Source of the DNA: JANQKX01 sp039028695
Lineage (GTDB): Bacteria > Pseudomonadota > Alphaproteobacteria > Kiloniellales > Kiloniellaceae
Assembly: GCA_039028695.1 (NCBI GenBank)
Contig: JBCCHN010000129.1
Coordinates: 1 to 14,959 of the forward strand
Reading direction: 5' to 3'
Length of the DNA stretch: 14,959 nucleotides
Positions 7,169-14,581 of this stretch are shown one piece after another. The translations under genes and the position numbers were made by a program. The notes under the pieces were generated by a model. It had not been told where the DNA came from and ran no database searches. It worked only from the letters and a program-made list of their open reading frames with translations. Position 1 is the first letter of the stretch. Every line of letters starts with the position of its first letter.

Positions 7169-8869
7169 TTAGACTGCCTCAATCTGCCGATATTGCGGCG
7201 TCCACATTTGTGCCTCGACCAAGGATCGACGTTCCTCGTCACTGCGCGGTTCGGCAGCACCATCCGCCTCGGCTTGGGCCGCCACCGCCAGGGCAATGTG
7301 CCGACTAACGACTCGAATGTCGGCAAGTTCGGGCAAAAGAGCGCCTTCTTGGCTTTTCAGGGCCGGCGCGCAGTCACTCAAGGCCCGTGATGCAGCCATG
7401 AACATCTTGTCGCTCACCCGCCGTGCGCCCACCGCCAATATGCCTAGGCCCATGCCGGGGAAGATATAGCTGTTGTTACACTGAGCAATTTCGAATGACT
7501 TTTTACCATAGGATATGGGTGCAAAGGGGCTTCCCGTCGCCACCAGTGCGCGCCCGTCCGTCCAAGTTAAGATATCCTGCGGTGCCGCCTCGATCCGCGA
7601 GGTTGGGTTTGAGAGAGGAAAAACGATCGGCCTATCCACCGCGCCCGCCATGGTTTTGATTACGTCTTCGCTGAACAAATGGGGCTGTCCCGACACGCCG
7701 ATCAGAATGGACGGTTTGGCATTGCGAACCACGTCCAACAGCGAGATCGTATCCGAGGACTCGCGGGTCCAGTCGGCAATCGAGGACGTGGACTGGCATA
7801 GATTTTCTTGGAAAGGCAAGAGCCCGCTTATAGCATCATGGAGAAGGCCGGGTCGATCCACCATAAAGATTTTGGCACGCGCGTCCGGCTCGCTTAGCCC
7901 CTCCTCAACCATCGCGGCAATGATCTGCTCGGCGATACCACAGCCCGCCGACCCCGCACCCAAAAAGGCTACACGGTGGTCGCGGATCCTGGTGTCGGTG
8001 ACCTTGGCCGCAGCAAGCAGAGTGCCGACAGTTACAGCAGCCGTCCCCTGAATATCATCATTAAATGTGCAAAGTTGATCCCGGTAGGTGGCCAGCAAGG
8101 GGCTCGCATGAGTTTGAGCGAAATCCTCAAATTGCAGCAACACAGTGGGGAAATGGCGCTTGATGCCCTGCACCACTTCATCCAAAAAGTCGAAATAGTC
8201 CTGACCGGTGATACGCTCATGGCGCCAACCGATGTAGCGCGGATCGTTCAATCTTTCCTGATTGTTTGTTCCAACATCCAAGAGAATGGGCAGTGTATTG
8301 GCCGGATCGATACCGCCACAGGCGGTGTAAAGGGACAGCTTACCAATGGGGATACCCATCCCACCCGCGCCCTGATCGCCCAGACCCAAAATCCGCTCGC
8401 CGTCGGTCATCACGATCACCCGCACGTTTCGGTCTGACCAGTTCGCTAGGACATCGTTAATCCGATGGCGCTCGGGATAGCTTATGAAGAGCCCGCGGGG
8501 CCGACGATAGATCTCGCTGAACTGCTGGCAGGCCGCGCCTACTACCGGTGTATAGATCATCGGCATCATGGCTGGCAGATGGTCCAATACCAGCCGATAG
8601 AAAATGGTTTCGTTACGGTCTTGCAAACCGCGTAAATAGAGATGCCGATCCAGATCGTTTTCCTGGCGCTCATAGGCTTCAAAAGCCCGCGCCACCTGTT
8701 CTTCCAAGCTTTCCTCATGGGGCGGCAAGAGACCCAGAAGCCCCAAGGAAATTCGTTCAGCCTCACTAAAGGCGGTATCCTTGTTTAGCACCGGATCATC
8801 CAGCAATAAGCTGCCCCGCAAGGGCGTCTTGATCGGCAAATCCGTGCCGCTGCGATGGGTCGCTGACAT
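7169..8869 (-). CDS. maeA: NAD-dependent malic enzyme
   Basis: The 566-residue product is a single-domain malic enzyme of the E. coli SfcA/MaeA length class (565 aa). It oxidatively decarboxylates malate to pyruvate with NAD in the cytoplasm, linking the citric acid cycle to pyruvate. Key features are the catalytic tyrosine Y106 in MIYTPVVG, the signature GERILGLGDQGAGGMGIP (157-174), and the catalytic lysine K177 in IGKLSLY. TNNQERL (201-207), the divalent-metal segment QFEDFAQ (about 245-252) with the later NDDIQGTA, and the dinucleotide fold FLGAGSAGCGIAE follow. It lacks the phosphotransacetylase-like tail of the large hybrid malic enzymes that are common in Alphaproteobacteria. The start is ATG 8869; upstream of it there is no clear Shine-Dalgarno. 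It is the first of a run of minus-strand genes and is divergent from the DAO oxidoreductase over 240 bp. Confidence 0.93.
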   Translation of the reverse strand: MSATHRSGTDLPIKTPLRGSLLLDDPVLNKDTAFSEAERISLGLLGLLPPHEESLEEQVARAFEAYERQENDLDRHLYLRGLQDRNETIFYRLVLDHLPAMMPMIYTPVVGAACQQFSEIYRRPRGLFISYPERHRINDVLANWSDRNVRVIVMTDGERILGLGDQGAGGMGIPIGKLSLYTACGGIDPANTLPILLDVGTNNQERLNDPRYIGWRHERITGQDYFDFLDEVVQGIKRHFPTVLLQFEDFAQTHASPLLATYRDQLCTFNDDIQGTAAVTVGTLLAAAKVTDTRIRDHRVAFLGAGSAGCGIAEQIIAAMVEEGLSEPDARAKIFMVDRPGLLHDAISGLLPFQENLCQSTSSIADWTRESSDTISLLDVVRNAKPSILIGVSGQPHLFSEDVIKTMAGAVDRPIVFPLSNPTSRIEAAPQDILTWTDGRALVATGSPFAPISYGKKSFEIAQCNNSYIFPGMGLGILAVGARRVSDKMFMAASRALSDCAPALKSQEGALLPELADIRVVSRHIALAVAAQAEADGAAEPRSDEERRSLVEAQMWTPQYRQIEAV

Positions 8870-9109
8870 GGTGGTAAAGGCTCCCGGCTCGGTTGGGCTC
8901 GGCGTCCCGTTTTCACTCGTCGTCGACCGCGACGCAGCGGCCGAGCACCTGTCAGGTTAACATTGATTGATCGTTACCGACAGCCCCTAGGTCTATGAAA
9001 AAGCCGCATAAAATTGCCCACCAGAGGACCTTGACGGTCGTTTGCAGGATAGCGCGGCCCGGATCCACCGGTCCATGATGAGTTTGTCTAATTGTCTGCA
9101 CGAGGCACC

Positions 9110-10402
9110 ATGAACACGTCACCGAGGGCCACCGCACCTGCCCATGATCTGCCCAAAAATTGCGATGTCGTGATCATCGGCGGCGGAATTATCGGGACGG
9201 CTGCGGCCTATTATCTGGCCCGCCAGGGCCAGTCGGTCGTACTTTTCGAAAAGGGCCGCATCGCCGGTGAACAGTCCAGCCGCAATTGGGGCGCCGTGCG
9301 CCAGCAAGGCCGCCACCCGGCGGAACTTCCCCTAATGATGGACTGCAATCGGCTGTGGCAAGGGCTGGAGCAGAACCTGGAAGCCGGTTTGGATTGGCGT
9401 CAACAAGGTCAAATGCGGGTCGCCTTTGACAAGCAACGCTTGGAAGACAGCGAGGCTTGGCTGCCCATCGCCAAGGAGCATGGGCTTGATACCCATATTT
9501 TGACCCCGGCGCAGGTTGCCAAGACCCTGCCCCATTTCGATTCAACGGGATGCTTGGGAGCCATGTTCACCCCCTCCGACGGCTGTGCCGAGCCCGAAAA
9601 AGTAGCCCCCGCCTTTGCGGCGGCGGCAAAACGCCTTGGCGCAAAAGTGGCGGATTTCTGCGGTGTATTGTCACTCGATATCCAAAATGGCCAGGTTTGC
9701 GGGGTAGAAAGCGAGCAAGGCAGCGTGGCGGCGGCCACGGTGGTTTGTGCCGCCGGAGCCTGGACCTCGCGTTTGTTGAGATCTATTGGGCACCGCCACC
9801 CCAGTTTGTGGGTGCGGGCCTCGGTCGGGAGAAGCGGCCCGATCCCCCTCGAGCTGCGGAAACTTGTGGTGTGGAGCCGCTGCGCTTACCGCCAGCGCCC
9901 TGACCGCCGAGTCACCGTCGCCGCCGCCTCGGACGGCTATCACGATCTGAATCTGGATAGCTTGCGATTTGGCCTTCAGTTTCTACCGCTTGCGAAGAGA
10001 AACCGGCGAAACCTCAAAGTTCGTTTGGGATCAGCACTTTGGCAGGATCTCTTTGGGCGATTCGCCGACCCGGTCCAACAACGAACCATCGAGCCGCCCC
10101 CTGCGGCCGAGGCGCTGGATCGCGCCTTAAAAGATTTCCAAAAGGACTATCCCGGCGCCGGGCCCATGGCCTTTGAAAAAACCTGGGCGGGCTATATCGA
10201 TTACATGCCCGATGAACTGCCGGTCATCGATGAATTAGATCACCCCGGCGGCCTTTTTATCGCCGCGGGCCTGAGCGGACACGGATTTGGGATTGGCCCC
10301 ATGGTCGGCTCGGTCGTGGCCGATTTAATTGTCAAGGGCCAGAGCCGCTATGATCTATCGCCCTTTAAGGCCGGGCGCTTTGAATTTCCACAGACTTCTT
10401 AG
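9110..10402 (+). CDS. DAO-family FAD-dependent oxidoreductase
   Basis: The product has 430 residues from ATG 9110. A TTG at 9092 in the same frame is not preferred because it has no ribosome binding site, whereas GAGG at 9102-9105 precedes the ATG, though at a short four-base spacing. The N-terminus carries a Rossmann FAD motif, VVIIGGGIIGTAAAYYLA (20-37), then GEQSSRNWGAVRQQGR (53-68), a stretch typical of the sarcosine oxidase beta / D-amino-acid dehydrogenase-like branch. Near the C-terminus are GYIDYMPDELPVIDE and AAGLSGHGFGIGPMVG, the second FAD-contacting region of DAO proteins. Such enzymes oxidise amines or amino acids to imines or aldehydes, passing electrons to oxygen or the quinone pool. 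The substrate cannot be assigned. There is no signal peptide, so it is likely cytoplasmic. It stands alone, divergent from maeA. Confidence 0.85.
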   Translation: MNTSPRATAPAHDLPKNCDVVIIGGGIIGTAAAYYLARQGQSVVLFEKGRIAGEQSSRNWGAVRQQGRHPAELPLMMDCNRLWQGLEQNLEAGLDWRQQGQMRVAFDKQRLEDSEAWLPIAKEHGLDTHILTPAQVAKTLPHFDSTGCLGAMFTPSDGCAEPEKVAPAFAAAAKRLGAKVADFCGVLSLDIQNGQVCGVESEQGSVAAATVVCAAGAWTSRLLRSIGHRHPSLWVRASVGRSGPIPLELRKLVVWSRCAYRQRPDRRVTVAAASDGYHDLNLDSLRFGLQFLPLAKRNRRNLKVRLGSALWQDLFGRFADPVQQRTIEPPPAAEALDRALKDFQKDYPGAGPMAFEKTWAGYIDYMPDELPVIDELDHPGGLFIAAGLSGHGFGIGPMVGSVVADLIVKGQSRYDLSPFKAGRFEFPQTS

Positions 10403-10530
10403 TTAAGCCTACTTAACCATTGAAATTACATAAAATTTTTATCACGTCTCCTTGAGAATATTCCTCATTTCCGCCTTAATTCGCCCCAAAAAGACCAAAC
10501 GGAATTGTATTCTTGTCCTCAACAAACGAA

Positions 10531-10553
10531 CGGCCAAAACAAAAAAACGGCCG
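10531..10553. repeat. CGGCC/GGCCG inverted repeat around an A-rich loop
   Basis: CGGCC (10531-10535) and GGCCG (10549-10553) can pair around a 13-base loop made almost entirely of A. There is no T-run after the stem on the plus strand. It directly precedes the first copy of the A-rich direct repeat. Function unknown. Confidence 0.4.
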
Positions 10554-10554
10554 C

Positions 10555-10627
10555 AACAAAAATAAAAAAAGTAGCGCTAGGAGTGGATATCGTTAGACGT
10601 TGGAACAAGGCGAACAAAAATAAAAAA
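10555..10627. repeat. Pair of identical 15-base A-rich direct repeats
   Basis: The sequence AACAAAAATAAAAAA occurs at 10555-10569 and again at 10613-10627, 58 bases apart. In low-complexity A-rich DNA a chance match is easier than usual, but the surrounding sequence between the copies is not A-rich. Possible roles are intrinsically bent DNA or binding of an AT-preferring nucleoid protein; this is inference. Confidence 0.55.
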
Positions 10628-10662
10628 CGACCAAATTCCGGCACCGGCCAGTCGAGAGATTA

Positions 10663-10726
10663 GAGGGCCTGGACCAACCCCAAAAAGCCAAAAGAGCAAG
10701 AAGAATTAGGCTTGGTCCAGGCCCTC
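10663..10726. repeat. Perfect 15-bp inverted repeat (long RNA hairpin candidate) in the leader of the MuiA-family gene
   Basis: GAGGGCCTGGACCAA (10663-10677) is the exact reverse complement of TTGGTCCAGGCCCTC (10712-10726). The 34-base loop is purine- and A-rich, and GCC (10687-10689) with GGC (10709-10711) could extend pairing inside it. The right arm ends 109 bases before the MuiA-family ATG. There is no T-run after it on either strand, so a standard intrinsic terminator is unlikely. It may be a leader structure, a small RNA, or a remnant repeat element. Confidence 0.65.
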
Positions 10727-10835
10727 GCGGGCCCAATCGGCAAAACAAAAACAGGCAAGTAGCCGCTGATCCACAACACGCCGTCCGATCGGTCATCCGC
10801 CGAGCCGTCCGGCCCGTTTAGGAGGCTACTTTAAA

Positions 10836-12575
10836 ATGACCCCACGACGACTTTGCGATTACCTCACAGCCAATAAAGGACCCTCTTGGGGTATCGCCTT
10901 GGCTACCGCCGGGCTGTTGCTGGCTTTATCGGCCAGCCCCATCGCCAATGCCAATGAGCCCGACCCGGAGCCCCTCGAAACCCGGGCTGACATCGTTGCC
11001 GTTACCGTCTTCCCATCTCTTGCCCGCGTGACCCGGCAACTACAGATCGCCCTTCCCGAGGGCGAGACCGATCTGGTGGTCACCGATTTGCCGGCAGGTC
11101 TCCTGCCCGATAGCTTGCGTATCGAAGGGCATAGCGGAACCGGCCTGACCATCGGCTCGGTCGAGGTGAAGCAGCGCTTTGCCAGTGATTATGTGCAGGC
11201 CGAGGAACAGCGGCTGCGCTTGGCCTTGGAGGGCTTGCTGGATCAGCGTCGAGTCCTCGAGGATCAGGTCGCCGCCGCCCGCATGCGCTTGTCCTTTATC
11301 ACCGCTCTGGGTCAGGCCGTGCCGGAACGGGAAAATCGCGACATCTCCCAAGGAGCGCTTAATCCTGCTGACTGGCAAGCGGCATGGAGTGCACTGGGCA
11401 AGGGTGCGGCAGAGGCCTATGGGGAAATCCGCGAAGCTGAAATCGACCAGCGAGCATTGAACCGTCAAATCGACCAAACTCAAAAGGCTTTGAACCAAGT
11501 CGCCACCGGACAAACCGCTAAGTTGGAAGCCAGCGTCAGGGTTGCCGCCGCCGACGCAACCACCGCCACTTTGGATCTGACCTATCAATTGCCCGGCGCG
11601 TCCTGGCGCCCCCTCTATGACGCGCGCCTGGACACCCAGACCGGCACCCTCACACTGGTCCAATTCGGCGAGGTGCGCCAGCGAAGCGGCGAGGACTGGA
11701 GCAACGTCAAACTAACACTCTCGACGGCCCGACCAAGCCAAGACGCCCAGGCACCTGAACTCACCCCCTGGTTCTTGGATTTTGAGGCGGCGCTTCTGGC
11801 CCAGGAAGAATATCTGAGCAAAGGCAGCAGGTCCGGGGACGCCGAGAGCAGCTTGTTTGCTTTTGAGGATAGCCATGCGCCCATGATGGAGAGTCGTGAA
11901 GAGATCCCCAACCAGCCGGCATCCCACCTTACAGCCGATCTGGCCGCCGCCGCCTTCAGCGCTCGCTACGACATTCCGGCGCGGGTCCGTGTTGCCTCCG
12001 ACAACGCACCCCAGAAGTTCGTCATCAATCAGCGGACACTCCAGGCGGATTTGAGCCTACGCACCGTTCCCAAACTCCAAGCCAAAGCCTATCTGACCGG
12101 CGAAGTGGTACTCGACGGCGGAGCCGCCCTCCTCCCCGGCCCCGTTGCTATATTTCAAGACGGCAATTTCATCGGCCGCAGTCACTTGGATATGGTGCGC
12201 CCGAGCGAGACCATCCAGCTTTCTTTCGGCCCGGATGACAAGGTCAAAGTGGCCTACCGCATTATGGGCGGCGAACGCTCGCAAGAAGGCTTGATCGATC
12301 GGGACCAGCGCCTCGAGCGACGTTTCCAGATCGAGGTCACAAACCACCACGATCGACCTTATGACATCCTTGTGCTTGACCAGATGCCCGTTGCTCAGGA
12401 CGAGCGCATTAAGGTGACCCTTCTTTCGGATAGCACGCCCGCAACGGAAAAGGATAATGACGGCAGACCTGGCGTCTTGGCCTGGGAGAACACTTATTTG
12501 CCCAATGAGACGAGGGTCATCGACTTCGGCTATGCAGTCACGTTCCCCGAAGACCTAAGCCTGCAAGGATTTTAA
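10836..12575 (+). CDS. MuiA-family / DUF4139 exported protein
   Basis: The 579-residue product starts at ATG 10836, ten bases after a strong AGGAGG. It has an N-terminal signal peptide: a basic start, a hydrophobic core IALATAGLLLALSASP (about 20-35), and a likely signal peptidase I site after ANA (37-39). An N-terminal DUF4140-like domain follows (about 52-145; AVTVFPSLARVTRQLQIALP then LPAGLLPDSLRIEG). Helical, probably coiled-coil segments lie around 120-150 and 195-225. A DUF4139 domain (about 235-579) ends in the characteristic ETRVIDFGYAVTFPEDLSLQG. Proteins of this kind are annotated as mucoidy inhibitor A after a family member whose overexpression reduces mucoidy; the biochemical function is unknown. 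It is likely periplasmic. It appears monocistronic, followed by a convergent monooxygenase gene with a hairpin between. Confidence 0.85.
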   Translation: MTPRRLCDYLTANKGPSWGIALATAGLLLALSASPIANANEPDPEPLETRADIVAVTVFPSLARVTRQLQIALPEGETDLVVTDLPAGLLPDSLRIEGHSGTGLTIGSVEVKQRFASDYVQAEEQRLRLALEGLLDQRRVLEDQVAAARMRLSFITALGQAVPERENRDISQGALNPADWQAAWSALGKGAAEAYGEIREAEIDQRALNRQIDQTQKALNQVATGQTAKLEASVRVAAADATTATLDLTYQLPGASWRPLYDARLDTQTGTLTLVQFGEVRQRSGEDWSNVKLTLSTARPSQDAQAPELTPWFLDFEAALLAQEEYLSKGSRSGDAESSLFAFEDSHAPMMESREEIPNQPASHLTADLAAAAFSARYDIPARVRVASDNAPQKFVINQRTLQADLSLRTVPKLQAKAYLTGEVVLDGGAALLPGPVAIFQDGNFIGRSHLDMVRPSETIQLSFGPDDKVKVAYRIMGGERSQEGLIDRDQRLERRFQIEVTNHHDRPYDILVLDQMPVAQDERIKVTLLSDSTPATEKDNDGRPGVLAWENTYLPNETRVIDFGYAVTFPEDLSLQGF

Positions 12576-12606
12576 TTCGGGGTCGCACGAAATAGCAGAT
12601 GTTTAC

Positions 12607-12640
12607 GGGCAGCAGAGACCCACTTGAGCTCCTGCTGCCC
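12607..12640. terminator. Hairpin between convergent genes (possible bidirectional terminator)
   Basis: GGGCAGCAG (12607-12615) and CTGCTGCCC (12632-12640) form a perfect 9-bp GC-rich stem with a 16-base loop. It lies 32 bases after the MuiA-family stop and 37 bases beyond the monooxygenase stop on the other strand. On the plus strand it is followed by TTACTTCTGCC repeated twice (12641-12651 and 12653-12663), which is pyrimidine-rich but not a true T-run. Position and stem suggest a terminator; the weak tail makes this tentative. Confidence 0.45.
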
Positions 12641-12676
12641 TTACTTCTGCCTTTACTTCTGCCAAAAGAGATGGGC

Positions 12677-14146
12677 CTACACCACTTCGTGGAAATCACT
12701 GGCCTGGTACTGCACCAGCAATTCTTTGAGCGGCGCCAAAACACCCCGTTTCCTAGGCGGTTCGCCGCCCATATCGCGGATGAGCTCATCGTGGTAGTGA
12801 GCTATGTGAAGCAACAGCGGGGCAGAGCGGGCCGGGCCCGGTGGCATCCAGGAACGCTTCCAGCGCTTAAGGGCATCGATTTCCGCCGACATGTCCTCTG
12901 CCGGTGGTAGGCACACTGATCCCGCAGCAACTTTGGCAAGCCAGCGCGCCTGCAGGGCAAAGGTCGTCGCGCTCATAAAGGACGAGGCACGGCCCACAAA
13001 GGCAAGATTTGGCGCCTTCGGATGCAAAATGTGCCGATAGAGGTAAAATCCGTCAGGACCATCGCCCAGATCTGCGCGCAGATCGTCGTTCAGGAATTCA
13101 AAGCCGGTATTCCAACCCCTGCCGAGGACCACACAATCCACCGGCAGAACATCACCATCCTGAAGCACCAATTCCGTTTCCGTGAAAGCCTTCAAGTCAC
13201 TGCGATGTGCAGTGATGTGACCATTGCGAATGTGCTCGATAAAACCCGGCCGCGGTACCATGGTTAGGTCGGCAAAGGCATCGTATTCAACCGGTTGGTC
13301 GGGCACCAAGGTCTTGCCTTGAGCAATCCTGGTATCCAGCTTTTGCTGGGCGCGCAAAAGAAGCTCAACCACGCGCCAAAAGAGCCAAGGCAGCGGATAC
13401 CCGATTCAGTGCAAAAGGCGTATGACCGGCGTGGGCCGCACATAAGGAGGGATCATGGCAGCGACCATAAGCGTCAACATGCCCCACTTGAAGGGTAGTA
13501 GGCCTAAGAGTTTTCTTGGTACCGGCCAATGGGCGGTGCGAAAGGCAAGATGAACCGACTTGGCTACGCCCACGGCGTCACCGGCAATATCGGTGGCACA
13601 TTTGCCATAGCCGATCACGGCAACCTGGCGACCGCGCAGCATCTCGATCTCCTTGACCTGGCTATTGTGGACAATGTCGCCGGCAAAGGAATCCTGGCCC
13701 GGAACCTCGGGCATTTCAGGGGTTTCGGAATAAAGGCCCGTGGCGACCACCACAAGATCGGCGGCCACGCTCTCCACCTGGCCATCCCGTTCTACTTCCA
13801 ACTGCCAGCCCTCGCCCGACCGACTGAGCGAGGTCACGCGCGTCCTCAGCTTTAAACAATCTCGGATCTGGAAATGATCACAGTAATCTTCCATGTAGTT
13901 TTGAAACTGTGGACCTGGCGTGAAATGCGGCACGGCATCAGGTAGAGGAAAATCTGGGAATTCATAAAGATCTTTTTGGATCTGCACCCCGAATCCGTGA
14001 TAGCCGTCGGCCCAAACACCGCCCAGCTTAGGATTGTGGTCATAGACCGTACAGGCGATACCCTTTTGCTGCAGGCATTTCGCCGTTGCCAATCCGGAGA
14101 CGCCAGCCCCAATGATCGCGGCATTTTTGATTGTCTGCACGGTCAT
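12677..14146 (-). pseudogene. Flavin-containing monooxygenase interrupted by an in-frame TGA
   Basis: Reading from ATG 14146 (GAGG six bases upstream) the frame runs 246 codons, meets TGA at 13408-13406, then continues open in the same frame for 242 codons to TAG at 12677-12679. The two parts together make a normal-length FMO of 489 codons. N-terminal part: FAD motif GAGVSG (13-18), LGGVW (41-45), an FMO-like motif FAGDIVHNSQV (154-164; consensus FxGxxxHxxxF/Y, here ending in V), and the NADPH motif GYGKCA (179-184). C-terminal part: GRGWNTGFEF, where FMOs usually have ATG or GTG before the aromatic residue, and FVGRASSFMSATTFALQARWLA. FMOs oxygenate soft nucleophiles such as amines and sulfides, or act as Baeyer-Villiger enzymes. 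The break is a substitution, not a frameshift; CGA to TGA is the simplest route. A fragment restarting at GTG 13372 is possible but would lack both nucleotide motifs. It is translationally coupled to the upstream small gene. Confidence 0.8.
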
Positions 14147-14385
14147 GGCAAACCTCGCTTGATCGTGAGCATGGACCACAGGCCCCAACAGACTGCGCCC
14201 ATAATCCAGAAAGCCAGAACATAGGCACCGAACAAGATCCATAGAGCCCAGATCCAGATGGCCTGCCAAACGGTTTTTAGAGGGGTCAAACCAGGTTGGC
14301 TCCAACGCGTTAGAATTGTTCGGAGCATATGCAAAAAGCCGATCGCCGTGCCGATGGTCGCGCCGACCCAGAGGAATTCAGTCAT
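14143..14385 (-). CDS. Small Trp-rich membrane protein coupled to the monooxygenase
   Basis: The 80-residue product has a hydrophobic N-terminal span (about 4-22), a short polar loop (23-37) and a long hydrophobic stretch (38-73) that could hold one or two spans. It ends in a basic tail, IKRGLP. Nine of 80 residues are tryptophan, six of them within 40-60 and the rest flanking. I recognise no family. Coding status is well supported: a strong GAGGAGG (14394-14400) lies eight bases before ATG 14385, and the TGA stop (14145-14143) overlaps the monooxygenase ATG in an ATGA, the usual arrangement for translational coupling. The context suggests a membrane partner for the monooxygenase, but this is inference. 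The intergenic region upstream (14386-14581) is shared with the divergent E1 gene and shows no clear promoter boxes. Confidence 0.7.
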   Translation of the reverse strand: MTEFLWVGATIGTAIGFLHMLRTILTRWSQPGLTPLKTVWQAIWIWALWILFGAYVLAFWIMGAVCWGLWSMLTIKRGLP

Positions 14386-14581
14386 GCTGTTTACCTCCTC
14401 ACCTGCGGGTTAGCATATTTTCCTACTTTATTCCGGGAGAGACGCAAAGCTTGGGCGGCCATGAATTCCCTAGAAGGGGCCTGACACTCCATGGTAAGCA
14501 CTCGAAGAGAAGAACCCATCCGGGTGGGAGCGCCGCCACTCAAACTGCCGTCTTTGTTGATCATTTCGAGAGGATTGAAGC

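Larger units (their letters stand above)
10403..10835. other. Non-coding stretch with A-rich tracts upstream of the MuiA-family gene
   Basis: This 433-bp gap separates two plus-strand genes and has no credible coding sequence. Its first part is AT-rich; the middle holds repeated A-tracts within otherwise GC-rich DNA (near 10536-10547, 10558-10570, 10616-10627, 10682-10693 and 10742-10751). It contains two copies of a 15-base A-rich repeat and a perfect 15-bp inverted repeat, listed separately. It ends with AGGAGG at 10820-10825, the ribosome binding site of the downstream gene. The promoter of that gene presumably lies here, but I cannot place -35 and -10 boxes with confidence. Confidence 0.6.

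Noticed and set aside
9092..9109. TTG start for the DAO oxidoreductase
   Set aside because: No Shine-Dalgarno precedes it; ATG 9110 has GAGG upstream and the protein begins close to the FAD fold.
9770..9960. Possible compensated frameshift in the DAO oxidoreductase
   Set aside because: The segment looked odd at first (many Arg), but the family-like wording RASVGRSGP, VWSRCAYRQRPD and LDSLRF is all in one frame, so the gene is judged intact.
10593..10796. 67-aa minus-strand ORF in the MuiA-gene leader
   Set aside because: It overlaps the inverted repeat, has low-complexity Phe/Leu/Cys-rich content and no ribosome binding site; most likely chance.
12677..13372. Separate gene for the C-terminal half of the monooxygenase starting at GTG 13372
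   Set aside because: The frame is continuous with the upstream half, the first eleven codons after the TGA also read as FMO-like sequence, and the fragment would lack the FAD and NADPH motifs.
13380..13408. Selenocysteine insertion at the TGA in the monooxygenase
   Set aside because: The sequence after the TGA offers only a 3-bp CGG/CCG stem and no convincing bacterial SECIS hairpin, and FMOs are not known selenoproteins. A nonsense substitution or base error is simpler.
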